Assembly (NCBI GenBank): GCA_001781035.1
Contig: MFKK01000004.1
Location: forward strand, 1-38,954
Direction: 5' to 3'
DNA length: 38,954 bases
Source: Candidatus Jorgensenbacteria bacterium RIFCSPLOWO2_01_FULL_45_25b
GTDB taxonomy: Bacteria; Patescibacteriota; Minisyncoccia; UBA6257; GWB1-50-10
The notes beneath the pieces were generated by a model, which saw nothing but the letters and a program-made list of their open reading frames with translations, made no database searches and had not been told where the DNA came from. The position numbers and the translations under genes are program-made. Shown here piece by piece: positions 1 through 8,476 of this stretch (its first letter is position 1; each line of letters starts with the position of its first letter).

Positions 1-2
1 TA

Positions 3-1136
3 AACACCAGCGGGATCTCAACCTGTACCGGAACAACTCAAAAAGTCATTTGGGATAGCACGACAAGCAAGCTAACTTGCGGTACGGATCAAAATACAGG
101 TACTACGTACTCTGCTGGAACCGGCCTCTCGCTTGCTTCTGGAGTATTTTCAGCAAACACAACATATTTGCAGCGCCGCGTATCCGCCACCTGTGCAGTA
201 GGGTCCTCTATCCGCAGCATCGCGGAAGATGGAACTGTCACCTGTCAAACGGACAATACGGGTGCATCAACAATAAGCGCCGGAAACGTCTCCGCGGGCA
301 CCTTTGGATCTTTGACTGGAGGAGGAAATTATATGTTTAGCGGCAACGTCGGCATTGGCATAGCGACTCCTGGAGCAAAGTTGCACGTGCTTACTACTTC
401 CGGCAATTCCAGTATCTATACGGAAGCTCCCGCGGGAAGTTACGGATATGTAAGATACAAGAGCGGAACCCAATTATGGGATCTGGCTGTGAGAGACAAT
501 GAATACTCAAGCGGCTTCCAGTTTCGGTATGGTGGTAGCACGCCGCAAATGATAGTTCAACCAGGCGGCAACGTAGGTATTGGCATAAACCCTGCTTATA
601 AACTGGATGTGGTAAGCGGGGGCGCCACAACAGCGCGTTTCGGAACCGCGAGCGCGGACAAAATCGTTGTGGGAGGCGGAGCGGGAAAGATTGACGCGGG
701 CACCGTAGACCCGGTCTACACGATAGGCGGAAAACGATATGCGACCTACATGGCGGGCATGACAGGCGTGAAAGAAGAAACAACGGGAATTGCGACGATG
801 GCAAGAAACGAAGAAGGAATATATTCATACGTAATTGATTTCTTGAATCAGGAAAAAGGTTCGGATCTTTGGCTCTTTTCCAAAACCGCGAATCTGAAAG
901 AAAATTTTGCGGAGATGGTTGTCCTTCTCACGCCCGAGCTTGATAGCCGTGTATGGTACGAAAAAGACAAAAAAAATCTTCAGGTGAAGATATTCGGAAG
1001 GGCGTCTGAAGTTTCCGCGCCTTCTGAAGCTCATGTGAGTTACCGCCTCACCGCGCCCCGATTTGACTCGGAGGAATGGAGAAATACATCAGACGCGAAA
1101 TACGAAGGGTTTAATCTGGATAAATTATTAAAGTAG
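3..1136 (+). CDS. Fibre-like surface protein, 5' partial
   Basis: The reading frame is open from the window edge, so the real start lies upstream; 377 residues are visible. The N-terminal part is low-complexity and rich in Thr, Ser and Gly. Two copies of a GNVGIGI motif follow, each leading into a short A/N-P-x-K-L-x-V stretch. This pattern is typical of trimeric tail-fibre and adhesin stalks. The last 160 residues are more globular and charged, with no TM segment. Large extracellular proteins of this type are common in Parcubacteria, so a role in cell-surface attachment is inferred. It ends 10 bases before the next gene, and the next two genes follow closely, suggesting one transcript. No enzyme motif was seen. 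Confidence 0.7.
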   Translation, partial: NTSGISTCTGTTQKVIWDSTTSKLTCGTDQNTGTTYSAGTGLSLASGVFSANTTYLQRRVSATCAVGSSIRSIAEDGTVTCQTDNTGASTISAGNVSAGTFGSLTGGGNYMFSGNVGIGIATPGAKLHVLTTSGNSSIYTEAPAGSYGYVRYKSGTQLWDLAVRDNEYSSGFQFRYGGSTPQMIVQPGGNVGIGINPAYKLDVVSGGATTARFGTASADKIVVGGGAGKIDAGTVDPVYTIGGKRYATYMAGMTGVKEETTGIATMARNEEGIYSYVIDFLNQEKGSDLWLFSKTANLKENFAEMVVLLTPELDSRVWYEKDKKNLQVKIFGRASEVSAPSEAHVSYRLTAPRFDSEEWRNTSDAKYEGFNLDKLLK

Positions 1137-1146
1137 AAGAACAGAT

Positions 1147-1443
1147 ATGACAAAAAAAGCAACAAAGATAAGAAAAAATTCAGCGCACACATTTACTGTA
1201 GTGCTAGAAAATATCAATTCCAAGTTAGACCTTGTGCTTGATGGTCATCAAGTATTGGATAAGAAAATTACCGATTTACACGAAGAAGTGGGGGAATTCA
1301 AAGCAGAAGTAAGTTATAAATTTGATGTCGTGATAGATGAGCTACATATAATTCGGAATGAACTCAAGGAAAAAGTTGGGCGCGATGAGTTTGTGTTACT
1401 TGAAAAACGCGTCCGAGTACTGGAAAAAACGCAAAGCAGATAA
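1147..1443 (+). CDS. Small coiled-coil protein, hypothetical
   Basis: 98 residues with a basic N-terminus (MTKKATKIRKNS). The rest is a long amphipathic helix rich in E, K, L and V with heptad-like spacing, ending in KRVRVLEKTQSR. There is no signal peptide or TM segment. Such short coiled-coil proteins are frequent in CPR genomes and have no assigned function. It sits between two surface-protein genes, 4 bases before the next start, so co-expression is likely. I do not recognise a family. Confidence 0.65.
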   Translation: MTKKATKIRKNSAHTFTVVLENINSKLDLVLDGHQVLDKKITDLHEEVGEFKAEVSYKFDVVIDELHIIRNELKEKVGRDEFVLLEKRVRVLEKTQSR

Positions 1444-1447
1444 TCGT

Positions 1448-2824
1448 ATGAAACAAAAAGCGATTCCACTGTTTGTTTTTATAATCCTGCTCACAATCGG
1501 AGCAGGGGTTTTGTATTCTAATTCCATGTTCGTGAAGAAAGAAACAAAAAAACAAACAATTGAACTTCCAAAAGGCGCGCAAACCTACCTCATTCAAAGC
1601 GCGAAGGCGTCAACTAATATCTACGAGGCAACCATAAACCCCCTGGATGTGAAAGTAGGAGATACGCAGACTATGGTTGTAAAGGCAAAAGCGGTGGAAT
1701 ATCCGATTGAAAGCGTGGTCGCGAACGTGGAAACAGACACGGGAATAAAAACATACAACTTAGAACTTTCAACCGGAAACTCGTCTGATGGTATCTGGGA
1801 AGGGGAGTGGGTTGTTCACGACACGCACTCAAAAACCTATCGCACCACATTTGTCGCGACAAATACAAACAAAGAAATTCAGGAAGTAACCTTGACCTGG
1901 ACAGACCCCTGCACTCCCGCGCCGGGAGGCAATTGGACGCTTGATAGCAACTGTTCTTTTACGGGAGTAAGCGGAGTGGATAATGGAAATGTCATCATAA
2001 ACAACGCTTCCCGCACCATGACAATTGAAGCAGGCGCCACCTTCGTGTGGAACCCTGGCAAGGAAATTCAAATTTCGGCGGGCACGACCGCGATTAACTC
2101 AACCGGAAAGTTAAAACAAGATTATCTCTGTATGACCGACGCGGATGGAGATGGATACCCACCCTCTCTCACTCAATCCGTATGTTCAACGGCAACTCCG
2201 ACGGCGCCAACCGTACGAAGAAATATTCTTGCAACAATTACCACAGTTGATTGCAATGACGGAAACGCGACATATACATCCTCGTGCGTAACTGATGGTG
2301 ATGGTGATGGAGTCACAGACGCAAGCGACTGCGCTTCTTCAGACAGCACAAAATGGCAATTTCTTATAGGATATACAAATTCCGATGGTGATGGATATGG
2401 CGTTGGAAGTTCACAAAGCGTCTGTTCGGGATCGGCTTTGCCCATGGGGTATGCTTCAGTTGGTGGGGATTGCTATGATACAAGCGCAGATGCGTATCCG
2501 GGAAGTGGATATACTTCCGTGAGCCCAAGAGGAGATGGAAGCTATGACTGGAACTGTAATGGAGTCGTTGATAAGTACCTGGATAATGTAACTTCATTAA
2601 GCCCGAACACTTGTTATGGTGGAAACTATGCCAATCTTGGTTATCTTATTAGTCCAACTCCAGCATGTGGTTCATCCGCCACAGCTATTATAAATGTATC
2701 ACTTTACAGTGATGCATTCTGTGTAGATTCAATGATGAGTTGTGGACCAGGTCCTTGTGGAACAGAAGGAGCGCTTTCTTATCGAACAGGATCAAACACT
2801 TCTTACACACAGCCGTGTAATTAA
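1448..2824 (+). CDS. Secreted surface protein with calcium-type DxDGDG repeats
   Basis: 458 residues. The ATG at 1448 is chosen because it begins a clean signal/anchor sequence (MKQKAIPLFVFIILLTIGAG); an upstream in-frame start would overlap the preceding gene. Residues of about 60-160 resemble an Ig-like beta domain (VKVGDTQTMVVKAKA onward). The second half carries several Asp-rich loops (DADGDGYPPS, DGDGDGVTDASDC, NSDGDGYGVG) paired with DC-x-D/N motifs. These are typical of thrombospondin type-3 or MopE-like calcium/metal-binding repeats in secreted proteins. Many cysteines suggest extracytoplasmic disulfides. Function is inferred as cell-surface adhesion or envelope structure; the ligand is unknown. 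Confidence 0.75.
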   Translation: MKQKAIPLFVFIILLTIGAGVLYSNSMFVKKETKKQTIELPKGAQTYLIQSAKASTNIYEATINPLDVKVGDTQTMVVKAKAVEYPIESVVANVETDTGIKTYNLELSTGNSSDGIWEGEWVVHDTHSKTYRTTFVATNTNKEIQEVTLTWTDPCTPAPGGNWTLDSNCSFTGVSGVDNGNVIINNASRTMTIEAGATFVWNPGKEIQISAGTTAINSTGKLKQDYLCMTDADGDGYPPSLTQSVCSTATPTAPTVRRNILATITTVDCNDGNATYTSSCVTDGDGDGVTDASDCASSDSTKWQFLIGYTNSDGDGYGVGSSQSVCSGSALPMGYASVGGDCYDTSADAYPGSGYTSVSPRGDGSYDWNCNGVVDKYLDNVTSLSPNTCYGGNYANLGYLISPTPACGSSATAIINVSLYSDAFCVDSMMSCGPGPCGTEGALSYRTGSNTSYTQPCN

Positions 2825-2840
2825 AATCTAAAAAAACACT

Positions 2841-2899
2841 ATCGAGTATCGAGGTTGAACCTCGATATAGTTTCTATCGAAGTCGGACTTCCTCGGCAA
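2841..2899. repeat. Two adjacent short palindromes before the DUF4258 gene
   Basis: A perfect 10-1-10 inverted repeat lies at 2847-2867 (TATCGAGGTT, G, AACCTCGATA). A second palindrome GAAGTC-G-GACTTC follows at 2879-2891. The core CGAGGTT-N-AACCTCG recurs at 32642-32662, ahead of another small nucleic-acid-type gene. It could be an operator, an mRNA hairpin between the surface-protein gene and the DUF4258 gene, or a dispersed palindrome. There is no T-run, so it is not a simple terminator. Confidence 0.6.
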
Positions 2900-2929
2900 A
2901 GCGAAAAAATGAAAACACGGTAAACAACG

Positions 2930-3166
2930 ATGAAAATTATTTTTACCCATCACGCCGAGCTTAAAATAAGGCAAAGAAATATAGAAAAAGAACTGGTAAA
3001 AACAACTCTTGAAGATCCAGATTTCGTTACAGAAAGCCACGCTAATAGAAAACGAGCATATAAGAAATTCATAAAGAATTATCTAGAAGTTATATTCGTG
3101 TATGAACAGGGAACAATCGTTGTTCTCACGGCGCACTGGGTTGCAAAAATAAAGAAAACACCTTAA
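2930..3166 (+). CDS. DUF4258-like protein (toxin-like fold)
   Basis: 78 residues. It opens MKIIFTHHAELKIRQRNI and continues with a short beta-rich C-terminal half ending in HWVAKIKKTP. The H-A-x-x-K-x-R-Q-R opening and the size match DUF4258, small proteins often found in toxin-antitoxin-like pairs. The DUF2283-like gene starts 9 bases downstream, and that pairing is recurrent in bacteria. The function is not established from sequence. It has no Shine-Dalgarno and is preceded by two palindromes that may control it. Confidence 0.7.
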   Translation: MKIIFTHHAELKIRQRNIEKELVKTTLEDPDFVTESHANRKRAYKKFIKNYLEVIFVYEQGTIVVLTAHWVAKIKKTP

Positions 3167-3175
3167 TATAAAACT

Positions 3176-3403
3176 ATGAAAATAACATACGACGCAGAGG
3201 TAGATGTTCTGGATATCACGCTAAAAAAAGGAAAAGTAGCAAGAACCGTGGAAATTGCCCCCGAAGCGCTAATGGACCTAGATAGCAAGGGGGTCCCCCT
3301 CCATCTTGAGATTGTCGGGGCAAGCGAAAAAATCGGAAGAAAAAATTTTAGCGACGTAGTAGTAGGGAATAAAAATGTTCGTCTTTCCGCGTTTGTTTCA
3401 TAG
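3176..3403 (+). CDS. DUF2283 family protein
   Basis: 75 residues. The start MKITYDAEVDVLDITL and the later pattern of an acidic turn (DLDSKGVPLHLEIVGAS) match DUF2283, a small family with the signature YD-x-x-x-D-x-x-Y/D-I. It lies 9 bases after the DUF4258-like gene. By analogy with similar pairs it may be the antitoxin or partner, but this is an inference. There are no membrane segments. Confidence 0.75.
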   Translation: MKITYDAEVDVLDITLKKGKVARTVEIAPEALMDLDSKGVPLHLEIVGASEKIGRKNFSDVVVGNKNVRLSAFVS

Positions 3404-3418
3404 TTTTTACAGAATCAT

Positions 3419-3823
3419 ATGATGAAAGAAGGTAAAACAAACAAGATTCTTATAGCAATCATTATTCTCCTCGTTCTCGCGATTGGAGGAGTTGTCGGGT
3501 TTAAGTTTGTGAAAGGGGATGAATATCACGGGGTCTTTCTTCGCTCGGGAGACCTCTATTTTGGAAAACTCGTCCGTTTTCCGAGTTACGGTTTAAAGAG
3601 CGTCTACTTTGTTCAATCAAATCCGCAGAACAAGGAAACCCCTCTAAGCATTGAGCGTCTGGCAAATGTATTCTGGGGACCAGAAGACTTCCTGAAGATA
3701 AACAAAAATGAAATAATCTGGACGGCGAAGTTGGGAAAAGAGAGCGACGTTCTGCGTCTTATAAAAACGAATCCGAATCTAACTCAACAGCTTCCGCAAC
3801 AGGAAAAGCCGTCTGACGAATAA
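3419..3823 (+). CDS. Single-pass membrane protein, hypothetical
   Basis: 134 residues with tandem ATG codons at 3419 and 3422; either may be used. A TM helix (ILIAIIILLVLAIGGVVGF) spans residues of about 10-28. It is followed by a compact domain beginning YHGVFLRSGDLYFGKL, then LERLANVFWGPEDFLKINKNEIIW and a Gln/Pro-rich tail. The pattern is of a membrane-anchored extracytoplasmic domain that recurs in Parcubacteria with no assigned function. A strong hairpin follows at once, so it ends its transcription unit. Confidence 0.6.
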   Translation: MMKEGKTNKILIAIIILLVLAIGGVVGFKFVKGDEYHGVFLRSGDLYFGKLVRFPSYGLKSVYFVQSNPQNKETPLSIERLANVFWGPEDFLKINKNEIIWTAKLGKESDVLRLIKTNPNLTQQLPQQEKPSDE

Positions 3824-3831
3824 AAGAGTGA

Positions 3832-3874
3832 ATAAACAAACGACCGCGTCACTAAGACGCGGTCGTTTGTTTAT
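3832..3874 (+). terminator. Strong hairpin terminator
   Basis: A 19-bp perfect stem (arms 3832-3850 and 3856-3874) with the 5-base loop ACTAA; the GC core is CGACCGCGTC/GACGCGGTCG. The A/T-rich flanks of the stem give a T-rich 3' side. It ends the unit with the hypothetical membrane protein. Confidence 0.8.
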
Positions 3875-3915
3875 GAGCGTGTTTCTTTTATCTTAATTTT
3901 GATATGATTAGAGAA

Positions 3916-4335
3916 ATGAAAAAAGATGCCGGACAGATAACCCTGCCCTTCGTTCTTTTAATCGGAGGAATCATTGTGGAAATCGCGCTTGCGGGAGTAT
4001 TCGTCTCATACTTAAGAAGTATTTCAAATCTGGGAGAAAGATTGAGTGTAAAAGCGGGAGAGGCGGCATATTCCGGCATTCAGGACGCGATGGTGAGAAT
4101 AGCCCAAAACAAAGAACTGGGAAACAGCTCATACGAACTGATGGTTGGAGAAGACAAGACCGAAGTTACGATTACAAAGACGGACAATCCGGCAGATGGA
4201 GCGTACGCATATGTAATAGATTCGCTGGGAATCTCCGGTAGTAGAAGAAAAAAGCTTCAAGGAGTGCTTATCGTGGATAAGATAACGGGGAGGGCAAAAC
4301 TAGACTCAACAAAAGAAGTAAAAGTATCAAACTAA
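3916..4335 (+). CDS. Pilus-assembly type protein (PilX-like N-terminus)
   Basis: 139 residues from the ATG at 3916; a second in-frame ATG lies at 3904. I prefer 3916 because a TATGAT -10-like box (3903-3908) overlaps the upstream ATG, leaving 3916 at or near the 5' end of the transcript. The N-terminus MKKDAGQITLPFVLLIGGI begins a TM helix of about 25 residues, followed by SNLGERLSVKAGEAAYSGIQDAM. This resembles PilX-type minor pilin components: hydrophobic helix, then a helix with A/G-rich heptads. It lies 3 bases before the PilM-PilN fusion, which supports a type IV pilus role. There is no classical prepilin cleavage motif. Confidence 0.6.
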   Translation: MKKDAGQITLPFVLLIGGIIVEIALAGVFVSYLRSISNLGERLSVKAGEAAYSGIQDAMVRIAQNKELGNSSYELMVGEDKTEVTITKTDNPADGAYAYVIDSLGISGSRRKKLQGVLIVDKITGRAKLDSTKEVKVSN

Positions 4336-4338
4336 CCT

Positions 4339-5835
4339 ATGGGGAAGATAAAAAACGGTTTTCAGGAGCTTATAAAAAAACTCTCTTCCGACCCGGAGGT
4401 GGGAGGGCTTGAAATTCGCGACCTCTCGCTTCAGTACGCGAATATCAAAAAAGGGAAGGTGGAAAATTTCTCGGTACGCCTTCCGCAAGGAGTGATGGAA
4501 GAAGGAATTATAAAAGAAAGAGAAAAGCTTGTAGAATATCTGCTTCAGCTCCACGACATGATAGCTCCGAAAGAGAGAGGGAGGGTAATCAAAGTAACGA
4601 CATCTCTTCAGGCATCAATCATATACACGCAAAGTTTCAAAATCCCTCTTGTGGCGCAAGAAAAAATGGAAGAGTCGGCAAGCCTAAACCTTCAGGTGAT
4701 ATCGCCGATTGAGGCGGAAAAAGCCTGCATGAGCTGGCAGAAAATAGGTGAGGCGCAAACCGAACAGGAGCTCTTAGGGGCGTTTGTTGAGAAAAAAAGT
4801 GTTATGGATATTCAAAAAACGCTTGATGAAGCAAACTTTTATCCGGTGGTCTTTGAATTTTCGGCTCTCGGAATCGCCCGCCTCTTAAAAACGCTGGAAG
4901 GTGTCTCAAAAGAACGGGCGCTGGTCTTGGAAATATCTCCCGAAGGCATGGATTTTCTGATAGTGAAAAATGGAGAGCTTTATTTTGACTACTTCGTCTC
5001 GTGGAAAAAAATACAAAAAGAGAGTCCGCAAATCACGCAAGAGATGTTTGAGGAAAATATCACTCGGGAGGTGCGAAAGGTTTCAAACTTCGCCCTAAAC
5101 AGAGTCGGCGGAAATATTGACGAAGTATTATATTTGGCTCCGGGAATGGAAGCGCAGGTTCAGGCAATTCTAGAAAAAAACCCGGGAGTAAAGGCTAAAC
5201 CTCTCGTCTTTCCCGAACACGCCTCGCTTGGTCCAACATGGTACGCGACAATCGGATCCGCCCTTAGAAGAGATTCGCTTCTAAAAAAAGAGCAGGGAAT
5301 AAACCTTGGGCCCGAAACGCTTGAAAAAGCTCTTTTTGAAGAAAGGCTGGTGAATTTTGGGAGAATGTGGAGAAATATTATAGCAACAACACTCGGAGCC
5401 TTTCTTTTGCTGTATGGCGCGCTCGCGGTCGCGCTCGTCGCGCAGTCAAAGGAAGCAGACCTTCGTCTTGGAGAATTTACGACGCAAAATCGGAAGCTGG
5501 AGCTGGAGGCTTTGGAACATCGGGCGAATGAATTTAACTCGCTTGTCCGATACATCGGGAAAATAAAAGAAGAAAAAAGAGACAAGTCTTTAATGTTAAA
5601 AAAGATTCTGGAACTTGCGGATAACAACGGCGTTTTTATAAATTCTCTTACTATAAACAAGGAAGGAAACGTGCAAGTAACAGGAAGCGGAGCAAGTCAC
5701 AATACGGTAGTAAGCTTCAAGGGTATTGTCGCGAAAGAATCCGATGTGGAAAAAGTAGAGCTTCCGCTCTCAAGAATAACGGTTTCGGAAGATAACGCGG
5801 TAACATTCGCCTTAAGCCTCAAGATAAAAGACTAA
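4339..5835 (+). CDS. Type IV pilus assembly PilM-PilN fusion protein
   Basis: 498 residues. Residues 1-320 resemble PilM, an actin-like ATPase-fold scaffold (DIQKTLDEANFYPVVFEFSA, ALVLEISPEGMDFLIVKNGELYF, GGNIDEVLYLAPG). One TM helix (about 342-366) then leads into a coiled coil and a beta-alpha-beta domain (FINSLTINKEGNVQVTGSGAS), as in PilN. In most pilus systems PilM is cytoplasmic and binds the short cytoplasmic tail of separate PilN; here both appear to be one chain. The gene follows the PilX-like gene by 3 bases. Its last 17 bases overlap the convergent pth gene. Confidence 0.7.
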   Translation: MGKIKNGFQELIKKLSSDPEVGGLEIRDLSLQYANIKKGKVENFSVRLPQGVMEEGIIKEREKLVEYLLQLHDMIAPKERGRVIKVTTSLQASIIYTQSFKIPLVAQEKMEESASLNLQVISPIEAEKACMSWQKIGEAQTEQELLGAFVEKKSVMDIQKTLDEANFYPVVFEFSALGIARLLKTLEGVSKERALVLEISPEGMDFLIVKNGELYFDYFVSWKKIQKESPQITQEMFEENITREVRKVSNFALNRVGGNIDEVLYLAPGMEAQVQAILEKNPGVKAKPLVFPEHASLGPTWYATIGSALRRDSLLKKEQGINLGPETLEKALFEERLVNFGRMWRNIIATTLGAFLLLYGALAVALVAQSKEADLRLGEFTTQNRKLELEALEHRANEFNSLVRYIGKIKEEKRDKSLMLKKILELADNNGVFINSLTINKEGNVQVTGSGASHNTVVSFKGIVAKESDVEKVELPLSRITVSEDNAVTFALSLKIKD

Positions 5836-6373
5836 AAAGTTCGTGCTCCTGAATAATGGTCTGAAAAACCGCCTCAAGCTCCAAAAGCTTATGAGAGGAA
5901 ATAAGCTGAAGAACAATCTCCTCCGCCTTTTTACGAACTCGCGCCTCCTTGTCGCGAATACCGATGCGAAGCCGTGAAAAATTTGAGGTATGAAAAGCGG
6001 AAATGACGGAAGTAACTCCTCGATGCCCTGCGGAACGCTTTCCGAATGCAAACTGATACTCTCCAAGCGGAAGGTCAGAATCGTCATGAACGAGAAGAAA
6101 ATGTTCCGTTTGCTCTTCGGCAACGATTTCCGAAACCGCCCTCCCGGACTGATTCATGTATGTTGTAGGAAATATGAAGGAGACGCCGGAAGGAGAAAGA
6201 ATAATGCGAGAATAAAGCCCGCTACGGCGACGAAAGGAAGAGAGGTTTGATTGTTGAAGAAGATACTGCAAAAAAAGAAGCCCGGCGTTATGGTAAGTAT
6301 GTTGATATTCGGGGCCGGGATTGCCAAGCCCCATAACAAAGCGAATATCTCCAACCTTGAATTTCTTGTCCAT
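5819..6373 (-). CDS. pth: Peptidyl-tRNA hydrolase
   Basis: 184 residues from the ATG whose protein begins MDKKFKVGDIRFVMGLGNPG; a longer start would add eight residues of no family match. It hydrolyses peptidyl-tRNA released from stalled ribosomes. Visible family motifs are MGLGNPGPEY, TYHNAG with the catalytic His (about residue 28), PTTYMNQSG, and LLVHDDSDLPLG with the catalytic-site Asp. The usual GGHNG motif is SAGHRG. Length is normal. It is convergent with the pilus gene, overlapping it by 17 bases, and divergent from lepB across 54 bases that must hold both promoters. Confidence 0.93.
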   Translation of the reverse strand: MDKKFKVGDIRFVMGLGNPGPEYQHTYHNAGLLFLQYLLQQSNLSSFRRRSGLYSRIILSPSGVSFIFPTTYMNQSGRAVSEIVAEEQTEHFLLVHDDSDLPLGEYQFAFGKRSAGHRGVTSVISAFHTSNFSRLRIGIRDKEARVRKKAEEIVLQLISSHKLLELEAVFQTIIQEHELFSLLS

Positions 6374-6427
6374 AGTTTGTAGAATATACAAGTACATTGT
6401 AACCCGTAATGCGGGAAGTTGTAAAAA

Positions 6428-7006
6428 ATGAAAAAACCCTCAAGCAGAACAAAAAAAGCAATAGTTCGCGGAATCGCGTGGTCTTTTTTTGAAATTGTGG
6501 AAACGCTCGCGATTTCACTCGCGGCGGTCTTTTTGGTAAGAACATTTATCGCCCAGCCTTTTCTTGTGAGTGGCTCCAGTATGCAGCCAAGCTTTTATGA
6601 CGGGAATTATCTTCTTGTGGATGAGGTCACATATCGGCTTCGTAATCCGGAGCGAGGAGAGGTCGCGGTCTTTAAATATCCGGGAAACCATCGGTCGTTT
6701 TACATAAAACGGGTAATTGGTTTGCCTGGCGAAACGGTAGAAATAAGAAGCGGGAAGGTTCGTGTGAAAAAGGAAGGCGAAGAGAAAAAAATAATTGAAG
6801 AAGAATATATCACCCCCGCATGGACTTCGGGTTCCATGGAACTGGAGCTTGGGGAAGGCGAATACTTTGTGATGGGAGATAACAGAAATTTTAGTTTTGA
6901 TTCCAGAAGTTGGGGGCCGGTAAAAAAATCAGAATTGATAGGAATGGTTCGTCTGCGCCTCTGGCCGGTTAACAAAGTGATGGCGTTCACCGCGCCAGCC
7001 TACTAA
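6428..7006 (+). CDS. lepB: Signal peptidase I
   Basis: 192 residues. It cleaves signal peptides of exported proteins at the outer face of the membrane. One TM helix (about residues 20-42) is followed by box B SGSSMQPS with the nucleophile Ser51, and box D YIKRVIGLPGE with the general base Lys94. Box E is GDNRNFSFDSRSWGPV. Single-anchor architecture is like Gram-positive enzymes. The many secreted proteins in this window are its likely substrates. hisS starts 5 bases downstream, so the two are probably co-transcribed. Confidence 0.95.
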   Translation: MKKPSSRTKKAIVRGIAWSFFEIVETLAISLAAVFLVRTFIAQPFLVSGSSMQPSFYDGNYLLVDEVTYRLRNPERGEVAVFKYPGNHRSFYIKRVIGLPGETVEIRSGKVRVKKEGEEKKIIEEEYITPAWTSGSMELELGEGEYFVMGDNRNFSFDSRSWGPVKKSELIGMVRLRLWPVNKVMAFTAPAY

Positions 7007-7011
7007 TACTC

Positions 7012-8346
7012 ATGCCTATAAAAAACTCAAAACAAAAAAAGAAGAAAAAAGATAACATTGAAAAAGAGCCAAAAGAAAAAAAAGAACCTGCTTTCCAGAC
7101 AGTCCGAGGGATGCACGACATTCTTCCCAAAGATGAAGACCGCTGGAAAGCGATATGGAATATAGGAGAGAAGATGAGCGAGCTGTACGATTTCTCCCTT
7201 ATTGAGACTCCCATTCTTGAGTCTGCCGCTCTTTTTGAGGCTGGTATTGGTGTTGGAACCGATATTGTGGAAAAAGAAATGTTCTCCTTTAAAACAAAGG
7301 GGGATGAGGTGGTCGTTCTGCGCCCCGAGGGCACCGCGCCGGTCATGAGAAGCTATATCCAGCACCACCTTGGACGCTTCTCCTCTCCTCTGAAGGTCTA
7401 CTACGTCGGGCAAATGTTTCGGTATGAAAAACCGCAGGCGGGAAGATATCGCGCCTTTCATCAATGGGGCTTTGAAACAATCGGGGAGGGAGACCCGTTT
7501 TACGACGCGCAGACGATTCTTTTAGCCGTAAACTTCTTAAAAGAGCTTGGCATAAAAAACGTTACCTTAAAAATCAACACGGTCGGGTGCAGGGTTTGCA
7601 GACCGAATTACAGAAAAAAACTCCTGGCGTACTACAAGGGAGAAAAAAAACACCTTTGCGCGGATTGCCTGCGGAGATACGAAAAAAATCCGATGCGCCT
7701 TCTGGATTGCAAAGAAGAAGAGTGTAAAAAAATGAGAGAAGATGCTCCGATTATACTGGATCACCTGTGCCAAAGCTGTAATGGGCACATGAAAGAAGTG
7801 CTTGAGCTTGTGGAAGAGAACGGATTGGAATACGAGCCGGATCCATATCTTGTTCGGGGGCTTGATTATTACAATCGGACGGTGTTTGAACTTATTGCGA
7901 AAGATAGCGCGGGATTCGCCCTCGCGGGAGGAGGAAGGTATGACTACTTGGGAGAGCTTGTGGGCGGTCGGATGATACCGGCAGTCGGCGTCTCGTTGGG
8001 AATGGAGCGGCTGGTGGAGTATATGGAAGAGAAGAAGATTTTTGTAAAGGCAAAGAAAAAACCGGGAGTTTTCTTTGTCATTATAGGAGATCCCGCAAAA
8101 AAAGTCGGGTTTCGGCTGATACACAAACTCCGCGAATCAAACATGCGGGTATTGGAGGCGGTTGGAAAAAAATCCCTGAAGGCACAACTGAAAGCGGCAA
8201 ATAGGGCGGGAACGGAACTGGCGCTTATGCTTGGCCAAAAAGAATGTTTTGAGGAAACGGTGATTATTCGGGATATGCGTACGGGAGTTCAGGAAACCGT
8301 GCTCGCCGAAAAAATAATTGAAGAAACAAAGAAAAGATTACGCTAA
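7012..8346 (+). CDS. hisS: Histidyl-tRNA synthetase
   Basis: 444 residues, class II synthetase charging tRNA-His. Motif 1 region TVRGMHDILPKD, LRPEGTAPVMRSYIQH, motif 2 FRYEKPQAGRYRAFHQWGFE, the His-specific LVRGLDYYNRTVFE, and GGGRYDYLGELVGG are all present. Motif 3 is SLGMERLVEY. A set of Cys pairs (CRVC, CADC, CKEEEC, LCQSC) lies in the insertion, as in many bacterial HisRS. The C-terminal anticodon-binding domain is intact. An unusual Lys-rich N-terminal extension of about 25 residues precedes the catalytic core, perhaps for RNA binding. Confidence 0.96.
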   Translation: MPIKNSKQKKKKKDNIEKEPKEKKEPAFQTVRGMHDILPKDEDRWKAIWNIGEKMSELYDFSLIETPILESAALFEAGIGVGTDIVEKEMFSFKTKGDEVVVLRPEGTAPVMRSYIQHHLGRFSSPLKVYYVGQMFRYEKPQAGRYRAFHQWGFETIGEGDPFYDAQTILLAVNFLKELGIKNVTLKINTVGCRVCRPNYRKKLLAYYKGEKKHLCADCLRRYEKNPMRLLDCKEEECKKMREDAPIILDHLCQSCNGHMKEVLELVEENGLEYEPDPYLVRGLDYYNRTVFELIAKDSAGFALAGGGRYDYLGELVGGRMIPAVGVSLGMERLVEYMEEKKIFVKAKKKPGVFFVIIGDPAKKVGFRLIHKLRESNMRVLEAVGKKSLKAQLKAANRAGTELALMLGQKECFEETVIIRDMRTGVQETVLAEKIIEETKKRLR

Positions 8347-8468
8347 ATGTCTAATTCCTAATTCCTAATTACTAATCAATGACTCAAGCGCCAATGTTCA
8401 AATATTTACTTATTAATCATTGGGTCATTCAATTATTGGCACTTTATTAGAAATTAGATATTAGACAT
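8347..8468. repeat. Intergenic inverted repeat, MITE-like or relic
   Basis: The gap between hisS and the HIT gene is bounded by ATGTCTAATTCCTAATT (8347 onward) and its imperfect complement ending TTAGATATTAGACAT (to 8468). The middle also carries imperfect inverted GCGCCAAT/ATTGGCAC motifs. Similar TTAGAGATTAG low-complexity sequence follows the HIT gene (8884-8929). There is no coding potential. Confidence 0.5.
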
Positions 8469-8476
8469 TAGAAATT

